Below, one piece after another: positions 1 through 5,009 of a DNA stretch of 5,415 nucleotides. The DNA is from Deltaproteobacteria bacterium. GTDB lineage: Bacteria; Desulfobacterota; Syntrophia; Syntrophales; UBA2192. The stretch is from positions 1-5,415 of the forward strand of contig JAPLJU010000270.1 in the NCBI GenBank assembly GCA_026388445.1. Reading direction: 5' to 3'. The position numbers were made by a program, and so were the translations under genes. How positions within the stretch are numbered: the stretch's first letter is position 1; every line of letters starts with the position of its first letter. Below the pieces are notes generated by a model, which saw only the letters and a list, made by a program, of their open reading frames with translations, made no database searches and was not told the origin of the DNA.

Positions 1-1130
1 ACGACGAACCGGTCGTCTTCCTTCACGAGCCCCATGGCGATGCCCGCCACGGATTTCGACATCGGAACTCCCGCGTTGAGCAGGCTCAGGGTGCCGCCGC
101 ACACGGTGGCCATGGAGGAGGACCCGTTGGACTCGAGGATCTCGCTGACCAGCCGGATGGTGTAGGGGAAGTCCTCCTCGCCGGGCAGCACCTTCTCCAG
201 GGACTTCTGGGCCAGGTGCCCGTGGCCGATCTCCCGCCGGCCCGGGCTCCGCAGCGCACGGACCTCGCCGACGCAGAAGGGCGGGAAGTTGTACTGGTGC
301 ATGAAGCGCGCGTACTCTTCCTCCTGCAGCGTCCGCACCATGCGCTGATCGCGCTTCGGGCCGAGCGTCGCCACCGTCAGGCACTGCGTCTCGCCCCGCG
401 TGAACAGCCCGGCGCCGTGGGCGCGCGGCAGCCCCCCGACGTCGATGCTGATCGGCCGAATCTCGTCCATCGCCCGGCCGTCCACCCGCACGCGCTCTTC
501 CAGGATCAGGCGGCGCGTGGCCTTCTTGGCGATCTCGTCCATCGTTGCCCGAACGTCGCGCGTGCAGTCCGGGTGGGGCTCGGCGAGGGCCGTCTCCATC
601 TCGTCGGCGATCGCGTTGAGGCGAGTGTCGCGCTCCTGCTTGACCGCGATCCGCATCGCCTCCGTGATCGCGTCGTGCGCCCGATCGTACACGTACTGAT
701 GGACTTCCTCATTCGGGGCCCACAAGGGGCAGTCCATCGGCGGCTTGCCGGCTTTGGCGGCCAGCTCCTCGATGGCCGCGCAGATCGGTTGGCAGGCCTC
801 GACGCCCAGCTCAATCGCCTGCATCACGACGGCCTCGGGGATGCTGAGCCCGCCCATCTCCACCATGATGACGCCGTTCCTGGTGGCCGCGACCAGCACG
901 TTCAGGTCGCTCTCCTCCTGCAGTTGCTCGAAGGAGGGGTTCAGGACGAGGTCGCCGTCGATGTGCCCGACCTGCACCGCCGCGAACGGCCCTTTGAACG
1001 GCACGCCCGACAGCGCCACCGCCGCCGAGCCGCCGATCATCGCCACCAGATCAATGGAGTTGGCGTTCTCCGCGGAAAGCGGACTCGCGATCACCTGCAC
1101 ATCGTTCCGCAAGCCCGACGGCAGCAGCGG
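1..1130 (-). CDS. pnp: Polyribonucleotide nucleotidyltransferase (PNPase), internal fragment
   Basis: PNPase is the phosphorolytic 3'-5' exoribonuclease of the bacterial RNA degradosome. The reverse-strand frame is open without a stop from 1130 to the left edge, about 376 residues, roughly half of the ~700-residue family. Reading in protein order there is the back of the first RNase PH domain (LPSGLRNDVQVIA at the start, then VAMIGGSAA and LSGVPFKGPFAAVQVGHIDG), the helical linker (VEACQPICAAIEELAAKAGKP), and from about 490 downward the second RNase PH domain (VDGRAMDEIRPI, GLFTRGETQ, FMHQYNFPPFCVGE). The phosphate/RNA-binding GRREIGHG lies near 219-242 and the catalytic-loop ESNGSSSMA near 108-134; the family's catalytic aspartates and the KH and S1 domains would lie beyond the left edge. 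The first ~100 residues are absent because the frame meets a manC gene at 1107-1130. No start codon belongs to it. Base composition is richer in G+C than in the genes to the right. Identity is very secure; physical linkage to its right neighbour is doubtful. Confidence 0.95.
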
Positions 1131-1404
1131 TGTCGCGCTTGATTGGCACCCCGATGATGTTCCCGGGGGGAAGTTCAGGCAGCTGCTCCTTGACCATCTG
1201 CACGTGAGCGGCGTTCGTCAGGACGAGAATGCGATCGACCGGTAAAAGATCACAGACCCGGTCATAGCTCTTTTGCAGAAGGCTCCTGTCGCCGAAGAGC
1301 TTCAGGAACTGCTTGGGCCTCTCCTTCGTGCTCATCGGCCAGAATCTTGTTCCCGTGCCTCCGGCCATGATCGTGGCAACCAGGTTAAGTTCATTCGCAT
1401 CCAT
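1051..1404 (-). CDS. manC: Mannose-1-phosphate guanylyltransferase, N-terminal fragment cut at a junction
   Basis: The enzyme forms GDP-mannose from mannose-1-phosphate and GTP in the cytoplasm, for polysaccharide and glycan synthesis. The start is ATG at 1404, with AAAAGGA seven bases upstream (1412-1418). Residues 13-33 carry the nucleotidyltransferase signature MAGGTGTRFWPMS...ERPKQF, including the Arg and Lys that contact the triphosphate. Recognisable family sequence continues to about residue 99 (NIIGVPIKRDTAAAVGLA). After that the frame reads about 19 unrelated residues and stops at 1051, because from here the DNA is pnp in another frame. Family members are about 350 residues or more, so three quarters of the gene is missing. 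It follows the cupin gene by 14 bases and clearly forms an operon with it. Such a truncated product could not be active. I treat the truncation as more likely an assembly artefact than a real mutation. Confidence 0.85.
   Translation of the reverse strand: MDANELNLVATIMAGGTGTRFWPMSTKERPKQFLKLFGDRSLLQKSYDRVCDLLPVDRILVLTNAAHVQMVKEQLPELPPGNIIGVPIKRDTAAAVGLAERCAGDRESAFRGERQLH
1107..1130. other. Chimeric junction between manC and pnp
   Basis: These 24 bases can be read both ways on the reverse strand: as manC codons for AAAVGLA and, one frame over, as pnp codons for PLLPSGLR. To the right only manC homology is present, to the left only pnp homology. Overall G+C also changes across the point. A shared stretch of just over 20 bases is what a false join made on a short overlap would look like, or a microhomology-mediated recombination. 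The exact breakpoint cannot be placed inside the shared stretch. Confidence 0.75.
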
Positions 1405-1418
1405 GGACTGGTCCTTTT

Positions 1419-1775
1419 CTACGTTCGGCCGAAATCGTCTTCCACACGTTCAATGTCGTCTTCACCGAAATATTCCCCGGTTTGCACTTCGATGATGACG
1501 CTGTCTTCCGTCCCCGGATTCATGGCGCGGTGCAGGGCTTCTCTGGGTATATCGATCGACTGCCCGGCCCTGAGATGGATCTCTTCGCTTCCCCTTGTCA
1601 CGACGGTCTCCCCGGAGAGGATGAACCAGTGCTCCGCTCGAAGGCGATGCCTCTGCAGGCTCAATCGCTTTCCGGGATAGATGATGATCTTTTTTACCTT
1701 GTGACCAGGCTCATCGCTGATCACGCGAAAGTAACCCCAGGGACGATGATCTTCCATTTCCTTCCGGTCAGCCAC
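1419..1775 (-). CDS. Cupin-type mannose-6-phosphate isomerase (type II C-terminal-like, stand-alone)
   Basis: This 118-residue protein is a single cupin domain matching the C-terminal phosphomannose isomerase part of bifunctional ManC/AlgA-type enzymes, which interconverts fructose-6-phosphate and mannose-6-phosphate. Seen motifs are RPWGYFRV (residues 11-18), PGKRLSLQRH (34-43), RAEHW (46-50), the LSGETVV strand (53-59), SIDIPREALHRAMNPG (73-88) and the family's C-terminal GEYFGEDDIERVEDDFGR. Likely metal ligands are Q41, H43, E48 and H82. The frame is open up to a TTG at 1817; I chose the GTG at 1775 because GGGGAG sits six bases upstream and the extra residues (SMTWLASVIGEF) are not family-like. 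ATG at 1757 is the alternative and would begin right at the conserved EDHRPWG. The guanylyltransferase gene follows 14 bases downstream, so together they supply GDP-mannose; being split from it, rather than fused, is a known arrangement. Family assignment is strong, the exact sugar substrate is inferred. Confidence 0.85.
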   Translation of the reverse strand: MADRKEMEDHRPWGYFRVISDEPGHKVKKIIIYPGKRLSLQRHRLRAEHWFILSGETVVTRGSEEIHLRAGQSIDIPREALHRAMNPGTEDSVIIEVQTGEYFGEDDIERVEDDFGRT

Positions 1776-1781
1776 AACGAA

Positions 1782-1787
1782 CTCCCC
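1782..1787 (-). promoter_or_regulatory. Ribosome binding site selecting the GTG start of the cupin gene
   Basis: On the reverse strand GGGGAG lies six bases before GTG at 1775. The upstream TTG (1817) and ATG (1811) starts have no comparable purine-rich site, and ATG 1757 has GGAAGG only two bases away, which is too close. This decides the start I give, though ATG 1757 cannot be excluded. Confidence 0.5.
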
Positions 1788-1847
1788 GATAACAGATGCG
1801 AGCCATGTCATGCTCAAAAAGTGAAGCTTTTTTAATTTCTTGCGAAG

Positions 1848-1875
1848 TTTATGCCAGCCCGATTCTATATTTCAA
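1848..1875 (-). promoter_or_regulatory. Candidate sigma-70 promoter for the cupin-manC operon
   Basis: On the reverse strand a -35-like TTGAAA (1870-1875, five of six consensus bases) is followed after 16 bases by a -10-like CATAAA (1848-1853, four of six). Transcription would start near 1841, leaving a leader of about 65 bases before the GTG at 1775. It lies in the AT-rich divergent gap between the mannose genes and the hydrolase gene, where a promoter is expected. Found by eye only; AT-rich DNA gives such matches by chance. Confidence 0.4.
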
Positions 1876-1985
1876 GGACAATTTTGATATAAAAACTCGC
1901 CTGGACCGTCTGAAATTTTCTATGGACAATCCCGAAAGCTTGTGGAAAGTCTTTCAACGTCAAAAAAAGAGAGAGTCACAGGAAG

Positions 1986-2825
1986 ATGCCGGGCAAGCCG
2001 ATCAGCAGAAATATTTTCCTCGATACCTTCAGGCTCCACTACCTCGAGTGGGAGAGTGCGGCTGAAAGAACCATTGTCCTTCTTCACGGCATCGGTGACA
2101 ACGCCTACATCTGGGACACCTTTGCCCGCCAGGCCCGCCCGTTTCTCCGAATCCTTGCCCCCGATCAGAGGGGTCACGGCTCGAGCACCTGGCCCTCGCC
2201 CCCGGCCTACAGCTGCGAGGATTATGTTGCCGATCTCGAGGGTTTCATCAAGACGCTGGGACTTCGCGATTTCATTCTCATGGGACATTCCATGGGCGCC
2301 CTCCACACCACCCGCCTGGCTTCCCTGTATCCGCAGTGGGTGGCAGGGCTGATCCATGTGGATATCGAGGCATTCCCCCCCGAGTGGAACAAGAAATACC
2401 TTATCGGGCTTTACCGGGAGCTTCCTCAATCCTACGAGACAATCGAAGACTATGTTGACTGGATGAAGGCGAACAGTCCCTATGCCGACCGGCAACTCCT
2501 CCGGGACTTTGCCGCCAAGGCCCTCTTCCGCGACGAAGAAGGGCGCTGGCAGTGTCTCTACGACCGGGAACTCCTCTACCACTTTGACCACCGGTACGAC
2601 CTGCGGCCCTTTTTGAAGAACATCACCTGCCCGGCTCTTATTGTGCGCGGCCAGGAAAGCAAGGTCCTGAGGGCGGAGGTCGCCCGGGAGATGAGCCGTG
2701 CCATACCTCGGGGCCGGTTTACGGAGATCCCGAGGGCCGCTCATCCCGTGCACACGGATAACCCTGCCGGATTTGCCGGCGTGGTTTTTCCCTTTCTGGA
2801 AGAAGAAGGATTGTTGGGGAAGTAG
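1986..2825 (+). CDS. Alpha/beta-hydrolase fold protein
   Basis: The 279-residue product is a cytosolic-looking alpha/beta hydrolase with no signal peptide or membrane segment. It shows the oxyanion-hole region VLLHGIGDN (31-39), the strand-loop DQRGHGSS (60-67), the nucleophile elbow GHSMG with Ser102, and the histidine loop AAHPVHTDNP with His253 near the C-terminus. At the position where many family members have the third acid (RGxxD) it reads RGQES, so Ser225 replaces Asp; the acid is more likely Asp126 after the preceding strand (IHVDIEAF), as in dehalogenase-like members. Residues 130-215 form the variable cap, rich in Tyr, Trp and Glu, which sets the substrate. The ATG at 1986 is preceded by AGGA only two bases away, a tight site, but no better start is seen. 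It is the first gene of a plus-strand run with an SDR and a ketopantoate-reductase-like gene. Fold and triad are secure; ester, lactone, C-C or carbon-halogen bond as target is unknown. Confidence 0.9.
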   Translation: MPGKPISRNIFLDTFRLHYLEWESAAERTIVLLHGIGDNAYIWDTFARQARPFLRILAPDQRGHGSSTWPSPPAYSCEDYVADLEGFIKTLGLRDFILMGHSMGALHTTRLASLYPQWVAGLIHVDIEAFPPEWNKKYLIGLYRELPQSYETIEDYVDWMKANSPYADRQLLRDFAAKALFRDEEGRWQCLYDRELLYHFDHRYDLRPFLKNITCPALIVRGQESKVLRAEVAREMSRAIPRGRFTEIPRAAHPVHTDNPAGFAGVVFPFLEEEGLLGK

Positions 2826-2826
2826 C

Positions 2827-2835
2827 TGTTATAAT
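2827..2835 (+). promoter_or_regulatory. Extended -10 promoter element after the hydrolase stop codon
   Basis: TGTTATAAT, a perfect TATAAT with the upstream TGn of an extended -10 element, begins two bases after the hydrolase stop. No good -35 is present at 16-18 bases, which extended -10 promoters can tolerate. It could drive the SDR and ketopantoate-reductase-like genes separately from the hydrolase. A transcript starting near 2842 would still include the AAAGGAG at 2856-2862. Position in an otherwise G+C-rich stretch makes it stand out, but function is inferred. Confidence 0.4.
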
Positions 2836-2855
2836 GATGTGAAACGCCGAAAAAG

Positions 2856-2978
2856 AAAGGAGAGACCGGGCGGCGGGAGGACAAGCTCAAGGAGGCGGCG
2901 GCGGGAAGTCCGGGCAACCGGGATCGCTTCTCGTGGATCCGCGCTGATGTCACCGTTGAGAGCGACATCGAAAGACTC
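2856..2978 (+). pseudogene. Ribosome binding site joined directly to a headless SDR reading frame
   Basis: AAAGGAG (2856-2862) is a near-ideal ribosome binding site, and a near copy of the one before the next gene (AAGAAAGGAGA is present in both leaders). No start codon follows. Instead, from 2865 the frame of the downstream SDR is already open and reads TGRREDKLKEAAAGSPG, then FSWIRADVTVESDIERL, leading without interruption into the ATG at 2979. TGRRED is where SDR proteins end their second strand and bind the NAD(P) adenosine ribose; ADVT is the usual adenine-pocket motif. The preceding 30-40 residues, which would hold the start codon and the TGxxxGIG dinucleotide-binding loop, are absent, and a TGA at 2835 closes the frame upstream. 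This implies a loss of about 100 bases between the ribosome binding site and TGRR, in the genome or in the assembly. Confidence 0.7.
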
Positions 2979-3545
2979 ATGTCTTTCACCGCGAAAAAAA
3001 CAGGGAAGATTGACATCCTCGTCAACAACGCCGGCATCATGAGGTTCGGAACCCTGCCGGAAACTGACCCCGGGATGTGGGATCTCACCATGAAGATCAA
3101 CGTCTTCGCCCCGTGGCGCCTGATGGTTGCCGTCCTGCCCCACATGAAAAAGGCGGGCGGGGGATCGATTGTGAACCTGTCGTCCATTGCCGGCATCAAG
3201 GCCTTCCCCGGCGCGGGGATCTACTGCGCGTCGAAGGCGGCCCTCCAGTCCCTCTCCCAGGTCATGGCCATGGAAACAGCCCCGGAGAGGATTCGTGTCA
3301 ACCTGATCTGTCCCGCCGTGGTCGAGGACACGGAACTGGCCACACCCATTTTCGGCGAGAAGGTCCCGGACTTTTACAACACCATGCGCCCCCTCCACCC
3401 CCTGGGACGCAACGGGAAGCCTGCTGACATCGCCGAAGCGGCCCTCTTCCTGGCATCGGATCAAAGCTCCTGGGTCACAGGGATCATCCTCCCCGTGGAC
3501 GGCGGTAGGCACCTGAGCACAAACCGGCCCGTTGTTTCGTCATAG
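2979..3545 (+). CDS. Short-chain dehydrogenase/reductase (SDR), N-terminally truncated
   Basis: Classical SDRs are NAD(P)-dependent oxidoreductases of about 250 residues acting on alcohols, ketones or acyl-thioesters. From the first available ATG (2979) the product is 188 residues: NNAG (16-19), Asn41 in the MKINVF helix, catalytic Ser69 (VNLSSIAG), Tyr82 and Lys86 (YCASK), then NLICPAVVEDTELATP and the C-terminal VTGIILPVDGG. All four members of the Asn-Ser-Tyr-Lys tetrad are therefore present, and the closing PVDGG is typical of the family. The glycine-rich cofactor loop is missing, because family homology extends in frame upstream to 2865 but has no start codon there. ATG 2979 has no clear ribosome binding site and falls inside a conserved helix, so it is a nominal start, not a natural one. 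The gene sits between hydrolase and ketopantoate-reductase-like genes on the same strand. As drawn it should not bind NAD(P); either a pseudogene or an assembly deletion. SDR membership is certain, the substrate is not. Confidence 0.9.
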   Translation: MSFTAKKTGKIDILVNNAGIMRFGTLPETDPGMWDLTMKINVFAPWRLMVAVLPHMKKAGGGSIVNLSSIAGIKAFPGAGIYCASKAALQSLSQVMAMETAPERIRVNLICPAVVEDTELATPIFGEKVPDFYNTMRPLHPLGRNGKPADIAEAALFLASDQSSWVTGIILPVDGGRHLSTNRPVVSS

Positions 3546-3588
3546 CCCGGCCATTTCAAGAAATGAAAGAAAGGAGAAACGTTCAGCC

Positions 3589-4512
3589 ATGAGAATCGGA
3601 ATCGTAGGTATCGGGGGTATCGGCGGTTACTACGGCGGGAAACTCGCGCTCAAATACGGCCCTTCCCGGGAACATGAAATCATTTTCATCGCCCGGGGCA
3701 ATCATCTGAAGGCTATCCGTAAAAAGGGGCTTAAACTCATCACCGTCGACGGTGAATATACAGCTCTTCCCACCCTGGCCACGGACAACCCCTCCGAGAT
3801 CGGCAGGCTTGACCTTGTCCTTTTCTGCGTCAAGAGCTACGGCCTCGAGGAGGCGGCCCGGATGATCTCGGGCAACATCCATGAAAAAACCGTTGTCATT
3901 CCCCTACTGAACGGCGTGAACATCACCGAACGATTGAGGGCGGCACTCTCCCGGGGCACTGTGATCAGGGGCACCGTCTATATCGGTTCCAACATCATTG
4001 CACCAGGCGAAGTCCGGCAGGCGGGCGGTTCATGCCAGCTCATCTTCGGGCCTGATGACAATGCCCAGGTCGAGCGGTACCGACCCATTGAGGCCATCCT
4101 GAAGAAAGCCGGCATCAAGGCGGAGCTCACGGCCGACATTGCCGTTCCGATCTGGACGAAATACATCTTCGTAGGCCCCCTGGCCGGATTAACTTCCATG
4201 CTCGGAAAGACCTTCGGGGAAATTCTTGAAGACCCCGAGAGCCTCAAGACGCTCGAGGGTCTCCTTCTCGAGATCGAAGCGGTGGCGCGGGCAAGGGACG
4301 TGAATCTGCCCTTGGACATCGTCAAGGCCTCCATTGGAAAGGTGTCCGCCTTCCCCTTCGCAACGAAGACCTCCATGCAGCGGGACTATGAAAAGGGAAA
4401 CCCCATCGAGATCGACATCTTCATGGAATACATCACGCGGTCCGGCAGGGAGCTGGGCATCGCCACACCGCTCCACGACCAAGTTTACAAAGCCCTCATG
4501 AAGAAAAATTAG
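3589..4512 (+). CDS. Ketopantoate reductase (ApbA/PanE) family protein
   Basis: The family reduces 2-dehydropantoate to pantoate with NADPH in coenzyme A synthesis, but many paralogues act on other 2-oxo acids or are unassigned. At 307 residues it has the usual length. The N-terminal Rossmann domain opens with RIGIVGIGGIGGYYGGKLA (glycines 7-13), followed by ARGNHLKAIRKKGL, the CVKSYGLE segment (Lys82) and LLNGVN (107-111). The C-terminal helical domain has the catalytic lysine candidate in IWTKY (Lys191) and the substrate segment TKTSMQRDYEKGNPIEID with Ser262 and Glu274. Where PanE proper has an asparagine-rich NxxxNPLTA stretch after the lysine, this protein has VGPLAGLTSML, so the substrate may differ. 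I start at ATG 3589, immediately before RIGIVG, rather than at an upstream ATG (3532) which overlaps the SDR end; GGAG at 3573-3576 is 12 bases away, a little far. It ends the plus-strand run, followed by a strong terminator. Family secure, ketopantoate activity only moderately so. Confidence 0.9.
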   Translation: MRIGIVGIGGIGGYYGGKLALKYGPSREHEIIFIARGNHLKAIRKKGLKLITVDGEYTALPTLATDNPSEIGRLDLVLFCVKSYGLEEAARMISGNIHEKTVVIPLLNGVNITERLRAALSRGTVIRGTVYIGSNIIAPGEVRQAGGSCQLIFGPDDNAQVERYRPIEAILKKAGIKAELTADIAVPIWTKYIFVGPLAGLTSMLGKTFGEILEDPESLKTLEGLLLEIEAVARARDVNLPLDIVKASIGKVSAFPFATKTSMQRDYEKGNPIEIDIFMEYITRSGRELGIATPLHDQVYKALMKKN

Positions 4513-4528
4513 TTCGCAAGTACTCCAA

Positions 4529-4571
4529 AAGGAGGGCCGGCAACCCCTGAAAGGGTCTGCCGGCCCTCCTT
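4529..4571. terminator. Bidirectional intrinsic terminator between convergent genes
   Basis: A perfect 14-base inverted repeat (AAGGAGGGCCGGCA at 4529-4542 against 4558-4571) encloses a 15-base loop in which ACCC and GGGT can pair further. It begins 16 bases after the stop of the ketopantoate-reductase-like gene and ends 21 bases before the stop of the opposing small gene. Read on the minus strand the stem is followed by TTTT (shared with its last bases); on the plus strand the T-run is weak (TTCGGCATTCTTT). It can serve both strands, better on the minus strand. Confidence 0.85.
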
Positions 4572-4592
4572 CGGCATTCTTTGAACCGAATC

Positions 4593-4871
4593 TCAAATGA
4601 ACTCCACCGAAAGATCCGGGAATTCCGCCTTGAAGGCCGCTACGAGATCCTTGGTGATTCTCGCAACCACGGCGGCGGCAATGAATCGACAGGTACCGCA
4701 CTTGGGGACATGCTCGTTGAGGTTCGTAAAAATGTACATCTTTTTCTTCTCTTCGTTGTAACGGACCCGCTGGATGAGCCCCAGCTGCGCAACGGGTAGA
4801 TCGCTCTCGGGATCCTTTACCCGTTCCAGGATGGTATCGATCTTCTTTATCATCTCCGGCTGCATTCCCAT
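4593..4871 (-). CDS. Small MIP18/DUF59-like protein with a CxxC motif
   Basis: The 92-residue product starts with a helix (MIKKIDTILERV) and then DPESDLPVAQLGLIQRVRY (20-38), the pattern of the MIP18/DUF59 family (DPE...DLGLI), whose members such as SufT and PaaD help in iron-sulfur cluster assembly or carrier work. A strand (KKKMYIFTNL) follows, then PKCGTCRF with Cys58 and Cys61 at the head of the long helix FIAAAVVARITKDLVAAF, and a last strand ending in VEFI. Most family members have a single conserved Cys at that place, so the pair is unusual. ATG 4871 is the first start after an in-frame TGA; AAGGA lies about 11 bases upstream and an AGG closer. It follows the porB gene on the same strand after a 138-base repeat-filled spacer, so a role in maturing or serving the iron-sulfur oxidoreductase is possible. 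The coding call is firm; the family match is by pattern only, at moderate strength. Confidence 0.75.
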   Translation of the reverse strand: MGMQPEMIKKIDTILERVKDPESDLPVAQLGLIQRVRYNEEKKKMYIFTNLNEHVPKCGTCRFIAAAVVARITKDLVAAFKAEFPDLSVEFI

Positions 4872-4914
4872 GGGGCCTTTGATCCTTTCTCACAACTCAG
4901 GCTATATGCCTGTT

Positions 4915-4972
4915 GGTCTGTCCAGTCTGTCCGGTCTATCCGGTCTCTTTTGTCTCTTTTGTCCCTTTCGTC
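4915..4972 (-). repeat. Six 9-base imperfect tandem repeats in the porB-DUF59 spacer
   Basis: Read on the reverse strand from 4972 the units are GACGAAAGG, GACAAAAGA, GACAAAAGA, GACCGGATA, GACCGGACA and GACTGGACA, followed by a partial GACC (4915-4918). Every unit starts with GAC, and the six fall into an A-rich half and a GG-rich half, as if two variants had each been duplicated. The repeat contains no stop-to-start gene of its own. It would be transcribed as a purine-rich leader between porB and the small downstream gene. Confidence 0.85.
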
Positions 4973-4979
4973 CTGCTAG

Positions 4980-5007
4980 CCACTATCCACCATTCACTAA
5001 CCACTGC
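4980..5007 (-). repeat. Four 7-base imperfect tandem repeats next to the porB stop codon
   Basis: On the plus strand the units are CCACTAT, CCACCAT, TCACTAA and CCACTGC (4980-5007); on the reverse strand they read GCAGTGG, TTAGTGA, ATGGTGG and ATAGTGG. The array starts two bases after the porB stop and is separated from the 9-base array by seven bases. Heptamer tandem repeats of this style are known from intergenic DNA in several bacterial groups. Confidence 0.6.
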
Positions 5008-5009
5008 CT

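Noticed and set aside
506..814. A 102-residue minus-strand frame within pnp
   Set aside because: It is another frame of the same strand, with low-complexity Arg/Ser/Pro sequence; the PNPase frame is the coding one.
216..1245. Long plus-strand open frames opposite pnp
   Set aside because: They are Arg/Ala/His-rich translations of the opposite strand of a G+C-rich gene with no family motifs, while the minus-strand frame matches PNPase throughout.
1888..1893. TATAAA as a -10 for the hydrolase gene
   Set aside because: No -35-like hexamer lies at 16-18 bases upstream and the region is AT-rich, so a chance match is likely.
1920..3512. Long minus-strand open frames opposite the hydrolase and SDR genes
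   Set aside because: They are antisense shadows; the plus-strand frames show complete motif sets (GHSMG, NNAG, YCASK).
3563..3592. Nine-codon mini frame whose TGA overlaps the reductase ATG (ATGA)
   Set aside because: It has no ribosome binding site of its own and actually contains the one for the reductase; translational coupling cannot be supported from this alone.
4529..4571. The long palindrome as a CRISPR or REP-type repeat
   Set aside because: Only one copy is present in the window and it sits between two convergent stop codons, which fits a terminator.
4189..4893. A 234-residue minus-strand frame across the reductase end, the terminator and the small gene
   Set aside because: It runs through a strong terminator hairpin and across two recognised genes in other frames, and shows no domain.
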